A DNA stretch of 64,000 bases. Source: Halovenus amylolytica. Lineage in GTDB: Archaea > Halobacteriota > Halobacteria > Halobacteriales > Haloarculaceae. This document shows positions 42,888-52,108 of the stretch, piece after piece; position 1 is the first letter of the stretch, and every line of letters starts with the position of its first letter. The notes under the pieces were generated by a model. That model worked only from the letters and a program-made list of their open reading frames with translations. It ran no database searches and was not told the DNA's origin. Location of the stretch: the NCBI GenBank assembly GCA_004015825.1, contig ML137215.1:182554-246553 (forward strand). The letters run 5' to 3'. A program made the translations under genes and the position numbers.

Positions 42888-44138
42888 CTATTCGACCGGG
42901 ACGGAGCGTTCGGTGATCTCGCCGGCCATCGGCCGCCGCATTCGTTCCGGGACAGACTCGGTGTTCGCGAGCGCCCACATCAGTTTGACTTTCGCCGTGC
43001 CGGGGAGCATGTTCTCACCCTCGATGACGCCGGCATCGAGCAGATCCCGGCCGGTGTCGTAGACGCGGTCACAGACCCGCCCGTCGAGACACTGACTGGT
43101 CATCACGATCTCGGTCCCGGAGTCGACGAGCTCCTCGATGTGGTCGATCCAGTCCGTGTTGACGTGTCCGAGGCCGGTCCCCTCGATGACGATCCCCTCG
43201 GCGTCGCTGACTGCTTCCAGCAGTTCCGGACCTGCGCCGGGAGTGAACTTCACGAGTTCGACCCCTCTTTCGAGTTCTGGATTGAGATCGAGCTCGGTCT
43301 CGCCGCGTTGCTGGTACTCGCGACGGAACGTGATCTCGTGACGCTCGCTCTCGTAGTCGACCTCGCCGAGTGGCTCCGCCCCGATGGTCTCGAAGGCGTC
43401 TCGTCGGGAGGTGTGGTTCTTCCGGGCGCGCGTCCCGCGGTGGAGTGCACACCGGTCGTCGGATTCGTTTGCGTGCATGCAGATCAGGACCTCGGCACAG
43501 TCGCTTTTGGCCGCCTCGACCGCGCTGACTGCGTTCATCACGTTGTCGGAGGAGGGGCGATCTGCCGAGCGTTGGCTGCCAGTGAAGACGATCGGGACCG
43601 GCGTATCGAGCATGAATGCGATCGCACTGGCGGAGAACTGCATCGTGTCGGTGCCGTGCATGACGACGACGCCGTCCGCGCCGGCCTCGATCTCTTCGTG
43701 GATCGCTTCTGCGAGATCCTGCCAGACGTCGGGGGTCATGTTCTCCGAGAGGATGTTCGCGACGACCCGTCCGCGGTAGTTCGCGAGCCCGGCGAGATCC
43801 GGCACGGCCCGGAGCACGTCCTCGGCATCGAACTGTGCGGTGACCGCGCCGGTTCGGTAGTCGACCGTCGATGCGATCGTGCCACCGGTCGAAATAAGCG
43901 AGACCGTCGGCAGCTCCTCGTCGAACTCGATGCTCGACTCGCTGCGTTCGTCCTGTGCGCTCTCGACGTCGTAGACGTCGGATTCGAGCACGTCGACAGC
44001 GGCATCGTCTCTGTCGATGCCGACGTTGTAGCCACTCGGAAGTTTTACGACCAGATGATCGGGTGTCGAGGAGGGGAGTAGTACGCCCTCGAAGCGCTGC
44101 CCATCGCGTTCGACGCGAACCCTGTCGCCTTCGTTCAT
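42888..44138 (-). CDS. gatD: glutamyl-tRNA(Gln) amidotransferase subunit D
   Basis: Archaeal GatD, the asparaginase-like subunit of GatDE, which supplies ammonia to convert Glu-tRNA(Gln) to Gln-tRNA(Gln). 416 residues: an N-terminal SH3-like domain (GDRVRVERDGQRFEGVLLPS), then the AnsA-like core with the catalytic Thr in STGGTIAS (about 83-90), VVVMHGTDTMQFSA and FTGSQRSADRPSSDN. Complete for the family. GatE is not in the window. A tRNA-Gln(CTG) gene lies 18 kb away, without evident link. Confidence 0.97.
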   Translation of the reverse strand: MNEGDRVRVERDGQRFEGVLLPSSTPDHLVVKLPSGYNVGIDRDDAAVDVLESDVYDVESAQDERSESSIEFDEELPTVSLISTGGTIASTVDYRTGAVTAQFDAEDVLRAVPDLAGLANYRGRVVANILSENMTPDVWQDLAEAIHEEIEAGADGVVVMHGTDTMQFSASAIAFMLDTPVPIVFTGSQRSADRPSSDNVMNAVSAVEAAKSDCAEVLICMHANESDDRCALHRGTRARKNHTSRRDAFETIGAEPLGEVDYESERHEITFRREYQQRGETELDLNPELERGVELVKFTPGAGPELLEAVSDAEGIVIEGTGLGHVNTDWIDHIEELVDSGTEIVMTSQCLDGRVCDRVYDTGRDLLDAGVIEGENMLPGTAKVKLMWALANTESVPERMRRPMAGEITERSVPVE

Positions 44139-44409
44139 ACCAGTCGTATCTGTCCTGGCGACTTCAAACCCACCTTTTTCCCGCTCGGGTGCCGCAGGCT
44201 CCCTCGCGGCAAAAATCTGGTTTCGTGAACGGAGTACACGAAGGCTCGTCAGAGCTTGCTCTGACGGTGATCAAAAAGGCTGCGCCTCGCGTTGCTCGGC
44301 GCAGGGAACCGCGCTCACTTTTGCTCCGGATCGTTCCTCCCCGTTTGCTATCGAGGCGTTCGCTCCGCTCACGCCTCGCAACGTTCGCGCGGATGTTTGT
44401 GCCTACCTT
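44139..44409. repeat. intergenic segment with three consecutive stem-loops
   Basis: Perfect hairpins at 44247-44266 (CGTCAGAG/CTCTGACG), 44280-44304 (CTGCGCC/GGCGCAG) and 44352-44378 (CGAGGCGT/ACGCCTCG) within about 130 bases. No coding frame. The style resembles the hairpin-rich segment after tRNA-Pro at 56430-56620. Confidence 0.5.
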
Positions 44410-46203
44410 CTAATCTTCGGCGACAGGAACAGCCTGCTCCCGGTCGACGAACTCCACACCAGTAATCTCGAACCGGGCACCACCTGATGCACTCTCCGTA
44501 ACCTGGATCTCCCAGCCGTGGGCGTCGACGATCTGCTCGACGATCCTGAGCCCGAACCCGGTCCCCGAATCGCTGGTGGAGTAGCCGGTTTCGAACACTT
44601 TCTCACGTCGCTCTTCGGGGATTCCGGGTCCGTCGTCGGCGACGGAGAAGCCATCTGCCTGGCGTTCGACAGTGACGGTCACTGATTCGCCGCCGTGCTC
44701 GACGGCGTCCTGCGAAGCTTGCGATTCAGGGCTCGTGGAGCCATGCTCCACGGCGTCCTGACGAGCCTGCGATTCAGGACTCGTCGAACCGTGTTCGACG
44801 GCGTTGCGAATCAGGTTCTCGAACAGCTGGTGGAGTCGGGAACCGTCTGCATGGATCTGCCCGTCGAGGTCCGTTTCGAGTGATGCCGATCTCGTATCGA
44901 CGGTACTCCAGGCAGCGCTCAGTACCGTCTCCAGCGTGACGACCTCGGTGTCGGTAATCTGTCTCCCCTCCCGTGCGAGCGTAAGGAGATCGTCGATCAA
45001 CGTCTCCATTCGTTCGAGTGCCTCACCCGTCTGATCGAGATGTTCGTTCTCCGTTTCGTCTCTTGCCAGTGCGAGGTGGCCAGAGGCAACGTTCAGTGGG
45101 TTTCGCAGGTCGTGGGAGACGACCGAGGCGAACTCTTCGAGTCGTTCTTTCTGTGCTTCGAGTTGCTGCTGTTGCCGTTTCTGTTCCGTGACATCGTTCA
45201 CGACGACGATCTCACCCTTCTCCCGGCTGGAATTGATCGGACTCCGCTGGATGTCGAAGTAGTGAGTCTCCACCGACTCGTCCAGCCGGACGATCGAATC
45301 GTCCACGGTGAGGATGTCGCGGTCGTCGATGTCGTCGAACTGGTCGTAGACAGACGCTGGCATGACCTCGGCGAGTTGCTTGCCGAGTACCGCGTCGGTC
45401 ACGCCGAACATCTGCTTGCCGGCGGGGTTCATGTCGACGATCCGCTCGTCAGCACCGAGGACGTAGACACCGGTCGAGATACTCTCGAAGACACTCCGCA
45501 GTGTGACCGGCGAGAGATCGGTCAGGCGGTACCGAAACATCGCAACCGAGAGTGAAGCTGTGGTGATCGAGAGCGCGACTGGTGTCAGATCCGCATCCAT
45601 AAACTGCAGCGCGTGGGGAACGTTCGCAGCCCACGGCACACCAACCGCAACGAGAATCGCGATCATCTGGTTCCGGTAGAGGTGTGGCGCGCTCATCGCG
45701 TATCTGATAAAAAGTACCGAGCCGGCCAGCAAGAGGAGGTAGGTGAAGATCACGAACACCCAGAAGACAGGCCCCGGCGTCGTCGTAATCCCCGCAGGAA
45801 CCCCTGTTGCGTACTCGATGTCTGCCCAGTAGAGGGAGTGCTGGGCATTCGTCCAGATAAATCCGAGAATTCCCCCACCCACAGCCAGCAGTGTCCCCAC
45901 TGTGTCCCTCGTGAGATACTGTCCGTTGCCGGTGTACTGAACCGAGAGGACAAAAAACGTAATCGGTGCACTGACCATCCCAACATAGTTGAGCTGCAGC
46001 AGTCGGAATTCGACAGTTGGCGTTGTCGCGAGCACGAGGACTGCAGTCCCAGTCGCCCACCACACAGTCGCACCAGCCATCGCAACGAGCGCGAATCCAC
46101 CTCTGGTCTCCCTGTTTGTCCACGCTCTGATCGCTACCCAGCCACCGAGCATCGTCGCAACGACGAGCGCGAGAACATAGAGTTGTTCCGGAATATATAT
46201 CAT
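44410..46203 (-). CDS. membrane sensor histidine kinase (7TM + PAS + HisKA + HATPase)
   Basis: 597 residues from ATG 46203, which gives MIYIPEQLYVLALVVATML directly as the first membrane span; the upstream codons are unconserved. An N-terminal seven-span sensor (about 1-235), a PAS domain (about 240-355), HisKA with the phospho-His in FASVVSHDLRNPL and a HATPase with DDGPGIPEE and GTGFGLRIVEQI. The N-box is interrupted by two 16-residue repeats, EHGSTSPESQARQDAV and EHGSTSPESQASQDAV, from a 48 bp tandem duplication. The input signal is unknown. No response regulator is adjacent. Confidence 0.9.
   Translation of the reverse strand: MIYIPEQLYVLALVVATMLGGWVAIRAWTNRETRGGFALVAMAGATVWWATGTAVLVLATTPTVEFRLLQLNYVGMVSAPITFFVLSVQYTGNGQYLTRDTVGTLLAVGGGILGFIWTNAQHSLYWADIEYATGVPAGITTTPGPVFWVFVIFTYLLLLAGSVLFIRYAMSAPHLYRNQMIAILVAVGVPWAANVPHALQFMDADLTPVALSITTASLSVAMFRYRLTDLSPVTLRSVFESISTGVYVLGADERIVDMNPAGKQMFGVTDAVLGKQLAEVMPASVYDQFDDIDDRDILTVDDSIVRLDESVETHYFDIQRSPINSSREKGEIVVVNDVTEQKRQQQQLEAQKERLEEFASVVSHDLRNPLNVASGHLALARDETENEHLDQTGEALERMETLIDDLLTLAREGRQITDTEVVTLETVLSAAWSTVDTRSASLETDLDGQIHADGSRLHQLFENLIRNAVEHGSTSPESQARQDAVEHGSTSPESQASQDAVEHGGESVTVTVERQADGFSVADDGPGIPEERREKVFETGYSTSDSGTGFGLRIVEQIVDAHGWEIQVTESASGGARFEITGVEFVDREQAVPVAED
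44695..44812. repeat. 48-bp tandem repeat inside a histidine kinase gene
   Basis: Two full units plus a partial third, unit length 48 bases, encoding EHGSTSPESQA(R/S)QDAV. Being a multiple of three, copies leave the frame open. The units differ at several positions, so the array is not brand new. Confidence 0.75.
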
Positions 46204-46350
46204 ATATTTAGCTATTAATTCTGACTCTCTACAGTTGGCATCAAGAAACTTTTCTACTGTTTGTAGATTAGTCTTCTCGAATAGAAATCCTTTGGCTAGC
46301 CATTGAGTGTTGTCTGATCGGACGGTCACACTCCGTCGGGGCGGGGAGCG

Positions 46351-46725
46351 TTATCCGGGAAGGATCAGGAGCGGCAGGAAAATCCAGAATACGACTGTCC
46401 CGGCGATCACCTTCAGGATATCTTTCGCAGCACTCGGTTTGTACTCGTAGACCCGGTAGGCACAGTACAGCGCGATCGGTCCCGGGAGAACCGGTGTCAA
46501 AAAAAAGCCGAAGGCCCCGATCAGCATCCCACCCCACTCCCACATCTCCAGTGAGATGGCCCGTCCGGACTCCAGAGGCGTCCCACAGTGCTGGCACTTG
46601 TCACTGCCAGGGAGTGTCATCTCGCCACACTCCGGACACCGGTTCTCCTGGGGGTGTGGTTCGGCCCGCGATCTCTCCCCGCTCTCTGACTCCGCCGGCT
46701 CCGACTCCGGCGTCTCCTCGGTCAT
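46351..46725 (-). CDS. zinc-ribbon membrane protein
   Basis: 124 residues from ATG 46725. The N-terminal 30 residues are acidic and disordered; a zinc ribbon of two CxxC pairs follows (CPECGEMTLPGSDKCQHCG, about 35-53); then two or three membrane spans (GMLIGAFGFFLTPVLPGPIALY and VIAGTVVFWIFLPLLIL). Family unknown; such 'zinc-ribbon + TM' proteins are frequent in haloarchaea. It is separated from the kinase gene by 147 bases. Confidence 0.75.
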   Translation of the reverse strand: MTEETPESEPAESESGERSRAEPHPQENRCPECGEMTLPGSDKCQHCGTPLESGRAISLEMWEWGGMLIGAFGFFLTPVLPGPIALYCAYRVYEYKPSAAKDILKVIAGTVVFWIFLPLLILPG

Positions 46726-46902
46726 ACCTGCTCTTGTGGATGGAGGCGCATAAACAGAGTCGTTTCCCGTCATACTGGTTTTGGGGATCGTTTCAGTGTG
46801 GCGTCCCATCCTGACAGAGCAAGAATCAGCTATCCCGGCCGTACAGAGTCGAAACAACCAGTATAAGAGGTTTTATTCCTCCGGTTGACGTATCGATCTG
46901 CA

Positions 46903-47412
46903 ATGATTGTCGCCCTCTCGGATACACACTGTCGACAGCAGCCAGACCTGACGAACCATCTCCGGACTGTGATCCAGGATGCCGATCGCGTCCTCCACTG
47001 TGGGGATTTCACCACACCAGCGGTGTACAGCTATTTCCAGGGCCTTTCGACGGAGCTCGTTTCAGTGACCGGGAACCGGGATCGGGGACCGCTCCGGGAG
47101 AAACTGCCCACGGAAACGACGACCGAGTGGAACGGACTGACTTTCTTGCTCGTCCACGGCCACCGACACGACAGAACGGCGATGTCGATGCTCGCTCGCC
47201 AGGAAGAAGCCGACCTCGTCGTAACAGGTCACAGCCATCGACCTGTTATCGAGGAGTTAGACGACAGGCTACTCGTGAATCCGGGGAGTCACGCGGACCC
47301 ACGGGGGAATCAGCCAGCCTACGCCACGTTCGAGCGGATGGCAGAGGGAGTGACTGTCTCGCTCAAAACGCCCGAGGGGAACCAGCTAGAAACCAGAACA
47401 CTCCAGTGCTGA
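46903..47412 (+). CDS. YfcE/MJ0936-type metallophosphoesterase
   Basis: 169 residues from ATG 46903; TTTTATT about 30 bases upstream suggests a leaderless transcript. Metal ligands: SDTH (7-10), HCGDFT, TGNRD, VHGHRHD and TGHSHRP. This is the small single-domain phosphodiesterase type, acting on phosphodiesters of unknown identity. Complete. Confidence 0.92.
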   Translation: MIVALSDTHCRQQPDLTNHLRTVIQDADRVLHCGDFTTPAVYSYFQGLSTELVSVTGNRDRGPLREKLPTETTTEWNGLTFLLVHGHRHDRTAMSMLARQEEADLVVTGHSHRPVIEELDDRLLVNPGSHADPRGNQPAYATFERMAEGVTVSLKTPEGNQLETRTLQC

Positions 47413-47573
47413 TCGACGGTGACCGAATAGGGCAGTGGTGGTGCGCCGGGATGGAGGTGGTGGAGGGCCGAAGTGGACCGACGCATCTACTGGTACGCGG
47501 GGAAATATAAAAGAGGTCACGAACACTCAAATGTCTCTTTGAGTTATCGAACCGCCGAGAATCTCTCTTCGAG

Positions 47574-48461
47574 TTACCGAATCTCCGTGTAATAGAAGAC
47601 AGCAAACACGAGACAGAGCGCGAACACGCCGCCGACGAAAAAGAGCAGCCCCGGCGGGAGATTCGCGGCCGTCTCGACGGCGGTCTGTGGCTCTTCGGGA
47701 GTGAGCTGGCCGTCAGTGACCGCATCGGTCGCGTTGGTCACTCCGTCCGAGATGTTCACATCTGCATCGGCGGTGTCCATCCCGTCCTGGGCATCAGTTG
47801 CGTTGTCCATCGCCGTTTCTGTGTCGACGTCTTCGGTCTCGATAGCTCCTCCCTCACCCGTGTCGGTCTCTTCGACCGCCCCATCGTCGGCCGTGTCTGA
47901 CTCCTCCACTGCCCCGCCGTCGAGCCCGTCGTCAGATCCATCCCCGGCTGGCTGACCATCCGCTCCGGAGTCACCAGCTGAATCCGAATCACCGGCCGGC
48001 CCGCCGCCACCGAAGGGGAACAGCTGCTGGCTGTACAGCGCCTGCACCACAGCGCTCGCCAGCGCGACGATCCCGAGTGAGCCGAGCAGCCGGGAGATCG
48101 CGGTCCGGAGTGTCGAACCTTCCTCCTCGTCGCCGGCAAAGATAACGAGTGCCTGGTCCGCGGGCGCGTAGACATCCATCTCGCGGCCTTTCTCCGAATA
48201 GGCCGTATCGACGACCTCGATCGCACCCGCGTCTTCGAGTTTCGCGAGGTGATACTGCGCGTTCTGGACGGAGGTGTCGACGCTGTCTGCGAGCTGGGCC
48301 GGCGGCGCGGGCGATTCGTGTAGCTGGGTGAGCAGCCGTCGGGCCGTCTCCGAGGCGAGCGCGTCGAACACCTCGTCGGCCTCCTCACTTTCGACGTCGA
48401 CGACTCTCGGTTCCGCCTCCTCGGATTCGGCAGAATCGTAACTGGAGGGCAGCAACGACAT
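47574..48461 (-). CDS. membrane-anchored ArsR-like winged-helix regulator
   Basis: 295 residues from ATG 48461. An N-terminal winged helix (LASETARRLLTQLHESPAPPAQLADSVDTSVQNAQYHLAKLEDAG, about 30-74), a first hydrophobic span (SLGIVALASAVVQAL, about 125-140), a long Asp/Gly/Thr low-complexity linker (about 150-255) and a C-terminal span (LLFFVGGVFALCLVFAVFYY). Such ArsR-like proteins with membrane spans are common in haloarchaea and may sense membrane or extracellular signals. Targets unknown. TATA-like ATATAAAAG (47506-47514) on the plus strand belongs to no clear gene. Confidence 0.85.
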   Translation of the reverse strand: MSLLPSSYDSAESEEAEPRVVDVESEEADEVFDALASETARRLLTQLHESPAPPAQLADSVDTSVQNAQYHLAKLEDAGAIEVVDTAYSEKGREMDVYAPADQALVIFAGDEEEGSTLRTAISRLLGSLGIVALASAVVQALYSQQLFPFGGGGPAGDSDSAGDSGADGQPAGDGSDDGLDGGAVEESDTADDGAVEETDTGEGGAIETEDVDTETAMDNATDAQDGMDTADADVNISDGVTNATDAVTDGQLTPEEPQTAVETAANLPPGLLFFVGGVFALCLVFAVFYYTEIR

Positions 48462-48536
48462 TACTCGACTGTATGACAGCATCCGGTATCAGTTTTGTCT
48501 CCGACCGACGCCATTTTGACTACCCCACGGTAATGT

Positions 48537-48890
48537 GTGCCTGTGAGCGCGGTCGACGAGTGGGAACAGATACTGTCCGAGGCGGGGGAGCTGACCCCGG
48601 CGGCAGTCGATCGTATCATTAGCGTCCACGGTGACCGCGGCCAGCGGGCGATCGATTCGATCGCAGAACAACGCGTCAAGGAGTACCGGGACTTTTTCGT
48701 CGTCGTCGGCCACGAAGACGAGTACGTCGTCGAAGACGACGGCTGCACCTGCAAGGACGCCGAGTACAATCTCGATCCGACCGACCCCGAACAGCTCTGC
48801 TGGCACGCTATCGCGGTCCGGATCGCCCGCGCGATCGACCGGACGGACAAACACGATATGTGGTACTCCGACGTCCGGGATTTCATCTGA
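48537..48890 (+). CDS. SWIM zinc-finger protein
   Basis: 117 residues from GTG 48537. The SWIM motif CTCKDAEYNLDPTDPEQLCWH (CxC...CxH, about 70-90) binds zinc and is typically found in nucleic-acid-associated proteins. The first half is helical. An overlapping ATG at 48533 is out of frame. Function unknown. Confidence 0.88.
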   Translation: MPVSAVDEWEQILSEAGELTPAAVDRIISVHGDRGQRAIDSIAEQRVKEYRDFFVVVGHEDEYVVEDDGCTCKDAEYNLDPTDPEQLCWHAIAVRIARAIDRTDKHDMWYSDVRDFI

Positions 48891-48925
48891 CTGTGGCCAC
48901 GCAGAAACTACCCCTGTAACCCCGA

Positions 48926-50860
48926 TCAGTCGTCGTCATCGACTTCGGTTCGTGCCTGGCGTCGGGAGGCACGCTCGATGAACTCCTGGGGAAGCTGGTC
49001 GATCTCGCCGGCCTGTACACCCCAGAGATGCGCGTACAGCCCGTCGTTGTCGATCAACTGTTGGTGTGTCCCACGCTCGACGATCTCACCGTCTTCGAGG
49101 ACGACGATCGTATCGGCATCCTTGATCGTCGAGAGCCGGTGGGCAATCGCGAACGTCGTCCGGTCCGCGGCGAGTTTCTCGATCGAGCGCTGGATCAACA
49201 TCTCCGTCTCCGTGTCGACGTCGCTCGTTGCCTCGTCGAGGATGAGAATCTCCGGATCTTTGAGGATCGCTCGCGCGATGGAGAGTCGCTGGCGCTGCCC
49301 GCCGGAGAGTTTCACACCTCGTTCGCCGACTTCCGTGTCGTAGCCGTCGGGGAGGTTTTCGATGAATCCGTGGGCTTCTGCCATCTTCGCGGCCTCGACG
49401 ATCTCCTCGCGGTCGGCGTCGAACGTGCCGTAGGCGATATTTTCGGCAACAGTGCCGTAGAACAGGAACGTATCCTGGCTGACGTAGCCCATCGCCGACC
49501 GGAGGCTGGGCAGGGTCACCTCGCGGATGTCGGTGCCGTCGATGCTAATCTGTCCGTCGTCGACGTCGTACATCCGGAGCAGAAGTTTGAGGACTGTGGA
49601 TTTCCCGGCACCGGTCGGTCCGACGAGTGCGAGTGTCTCGCCACCCTCGACTGTGAACTCGACGTTCTCGATGATCGGCTCGTCCTCGTAGCCGAAGGTC
49701 ACGTCGTCGTACTCGACCCGACCGTCCCCGACGGTGAGTTCCTTCGCTGCGGGATCTTCCTCGATCCGGGCTGGCTCGTCCATCAGCCCGAAGATTCGGG
49801 CCGAGGACGCCCTCGCTCGCTGGTACATGTTGATAATCTGCCCGAACTGCGCCATCGGCCAGATAAAGCGCTGGGTCAGCAGGATGAAGGTGACGAACTC
49901 ACCGGTCGACAGCGAGGCTGTGAAGATCCACGGGGCGGCACCCTCGGCTTCGAGTACCCACAGCCCGCCGACGAGGAAGGTTAGTACGAAACCAAAGCCG
50001 GCCAGCAGTCGCAGTCCCGGGAAGAACTTGATCCGCGTCTCGATTGCATCCCAGTTCGCGTCGAAGTAGCCCTGGCTCACATCGTCGACTCGCTCGGACT
50101 CGTACTCCTCGGTGTGTGAGGATTTGATCACCTTGATCCCGCCGAGGTTGTTCTCCAGCCGGGAGTTGACCTTGCCGACTGTCGACCGGACTTCGGCGTA
50201 TTTCGGCTGGATGATTCGGATGAAAATATAGGTAAAGAGACCGATCAGTGGAACGGGGAGCAGTGCGATCAGCGCGAGTTGCCAGTTGAGATAGAACAGA
50301 ATCCCGGCGATACCGAGCACCATCACGACCAGCCGGAACAGCGAGTTCATCCCGTCGTTGAGGAATCGCTCTAACCTGTTGACGTCGTTCGAGAGGATCG
50401 ACATCATCTCGCCGGTCTGTTTGTCCGCGAAGAAATCCATGTTCAGACGCTGCATCTTGTCGTAGGTGTCGGTCCGGACGTCGTGCTGGATGTTCTGCGC
50501 GAAGGAGTTGAACCCCCAGTTGCGAACCCAGTGAAACAGTGCTCCCAGCGTGAACGCACTCCCGATCAGGACGACAGTCAGTACGAGTTGTCCCTGCGGA
50601 TCCTCCGGGATCACGCTGTCGGGGACAAAAAAGATGTCCGTGAACGCTTTGTCGCTACGGAAGACGGCGTCGACCGCGAAACCGAGTAACACCGGTGGGA
50701 TAAGATCCAGTAGCCTGGCGAAAATACTCGCAAACACACCGACCAGGGCCTGGAACTTGTAACGGACGCCGTACACTTGGAACAGTCGCTTCATCGGGTT
50801 CTCGACGTTTTCCCGCTGTTCCTCGAACGGATCGTCTTCCTCCCAGTCGACAGTTCCCAT
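48926..50860 (-). CDS. ABC-type exporter (fused permease-ATPase)
   Basis: 644 residues from ATG 50860. A six-span membrane domain (about 35-330) is followed by an ATPase with Walker A GPTGAGKST, signature LSGGQRQRLSIARA, Walker B ILILDEATSDVD and the H-loop IAHRLST. The type is that of lipid/drug exporters (MsbA/BmrA-like half transporter forming homodimers). Cargo cannot be told. Downstream (convergent) is the SWIM-finger gene. Confidence 0.95.
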   Translation of the reverse strand: MGTVDWEEDDPFEEQRENVENPMKRLFQVYGVRYKFQALVGVFASIFARLLDLIPPVLLGFAVDAVFRSDKAFTDIFFVPDSVIPEDPQGQLVLTVVLIGSAFTLGALFHWVRNWGFNSFAQNIQHDVRTDTYDKMQRLNMDFFADKQTGEMMSILSNDVNRLERFLNDGMNSLFRLVVMVLGIAGILFYLNWQLALIALLPVPLIGLFTYIFIRIIQPKYAEVRSTVGKVNSRLENNLGGIKVIKSSHTEEYESERVDDVSQGYFDANWDAIETRIKFFPGLRLLAGFGFVLTFLVGGLWVLEAEGAAPWIFTASLSTGEFVTFILLTQRFIWPMAQFGQIINMYQRARASSARIFGLMDEPARIEEDPAAKELTVGDGRVEYDDVTFGYEDEPIIENVEFTVEGGETLALVGPTGAGKSTVLKLLLRMYDVDDGQISIDGTDIREVTLPSLRSAMGYVSQDTFLFYGTVAENIAYGTFDADREEIVEAAKMAEAHGFIENLPDGYDTEVGERGVKLSGGQRQRLSIARAILKDPEILILDEATSDVDTETEMLIQRSIEKLAADRTTFAIAHRLSTIKDADTIVVLEDGEIVERGTHQQLIDNDGLYAHLWGVQAGEIDQLPQEFIERASRRQARTEVDDDD

Positions 50861-50971
50861 TGTCAATACTGACGAGTTCTGGACGGATAAGGGTTCAGAG
50901 CCGTCTCTGTCTGCTAAATCCTTCGTGTGAATGTTGTGAACAAACGACAGGGAATCACCGCTGGTCAGGCG

Positions 50972-52078
50972 CTATTCTTCGAACCCGTCCTCCCACCGAA
51001 ACACGCCATCGCGCTGGATCGGGTCGCCGTCGACGAGAAGTCGAGTTCCGTCCTCGCGCATATCGGTAATCAGATCGACGTGGACTGCGCTCTGGGTACC
51101 CGATTCACCCTCGGGGAGACAGGCCTCGTAGGCACGACCCAGTGCGAGATGGACCGTGCCGCCCATCTTCTCGTCGAAGAGAATCTGGTCGGTGATGCGG
51201 TCGATGCCACGGTTCATCCCGATGCCGAGTTCGCCGAGTCGGTTCGAGCCACCGTCAGTTTCGATGATCGTCGTCAGCACGTCTTCCCCCGCGTCGGCTT
51301 CCCAGTCGACGACGACGCCGTCTTTGAACACGAGCCGGGCGTTTTCCACCCGAGTCCCCCGGATCGTCATCGGGATATCGAAGACGACCTGTCCTGCGGT
51401 GTCCGCCGGGGCGGTAAACACCTCGCCACTCGGGAGGTTGTGTGAGTCGTAGGCGACGCTCGCAGCACTGTTTACGGCTGTTCTGTTCTCGATGGAGAGG
51501 GTCAGATCCGTCGCGTCGCCGTCTTTGAGTATCCGGACTTCGCTCCCTCCGTCGAGAATCTCTTTTAGTTGTCCCATCTCTTCGGCGAGGGATTCCCAGT
51601 CGCGGAGGATCGCATTGTAGACGAAATCGGTGTAGGCCTCGTAGCTCATCCCGGCCTGCTGTGCGAGTGCCCGGGTCGGATGCACCGTCGAGACCCAGTC
51701 CGTCGCGAGTCTGGCTTCGCGGATCTGCTCGCGAGCCTGCCCGAAAGCTTGCTGTGTCTCTTCGGGGATATCGACAGTGGTTGCCGTGTTTCGGGTCCCC
51801 CGAAGCGAGAGGGCGCTGTCGGCACGTTCGTACAGCGCCAGTTCGAACTCGGGATCGACGTCGAAACGCCCGTCGTGTGCACGCTGGTAGGCGCGGTCCA
51901 TCTCCTCGGAGGCGTAGGTTACGTGCATGTTCGCCCCGCGTTCGCCGATCTTTTTTGCGACTGCGACACCCAGGTCGTGTGCCCCCTCGCCGACAGAGAC
52001 GACGACATCGTCGCCGTCCTCGATTCTCCCACTCCAGTCGACGAGCGTTTCCGCGTGTTCGAGCACTCGCTGATCCAT
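50972..52078 (-). CDS. M29-family aminopeptidase
   Basis: 368 residues of the thermophilic aminopeptidase T/AmpS (M29) type. Metal ligands fit LPSGEVFTAP, TDGGSNRLGELGIGMN, HLALGRAYE and HVDLITDM. It trims N-terminal residues from peptides using two divalent ions. Its start is ATG at 52078, 31 bases after the MFS gene stop on the same strand, so co-transcription is plausible. Confidence 0.93.
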   Translation of the reverse strand: MDQRVLEHAETLVDWSGRIEDGDDVVVSVGEGAHDLGVAVAKKIGERGANMHVTYASEEMDRAYQRAHDGRFDVDPEFELALYERADSALSLRGTRNTATTVDIPEETQQAFGQAREQIREARLATDWVSTVHPTRALAQQAGMSYEAYTDFVYNAILRDWESLAEEMGQLKEILDGGSEVRILKDGDATDLTLSIENRTAVNSAASVAYDSHNLPSGEVFTAPADTAGQVVFDIPMTIRGTRVENARLVFKDGVVVDWEADAGEDVLTTIIETDGGSNRLGELGIGMNRGIDRITDQILFDEKMGGTVHLALGRAYEACLPEGESGTQSAVHVDLITDMREDGTRLLVDGDPIQRDGVFRWEDGFEE

Positions 52079-52108
52079 ACTCGGGCAGTCGGCACACAGC
52101 CACCTAAA

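Noticed and set aside
42864..44081. 405-codon plus-strand frame opposite gatD
   Set aside because: Shadow of gatD; no motif, and gatD has all catalytic blocks.
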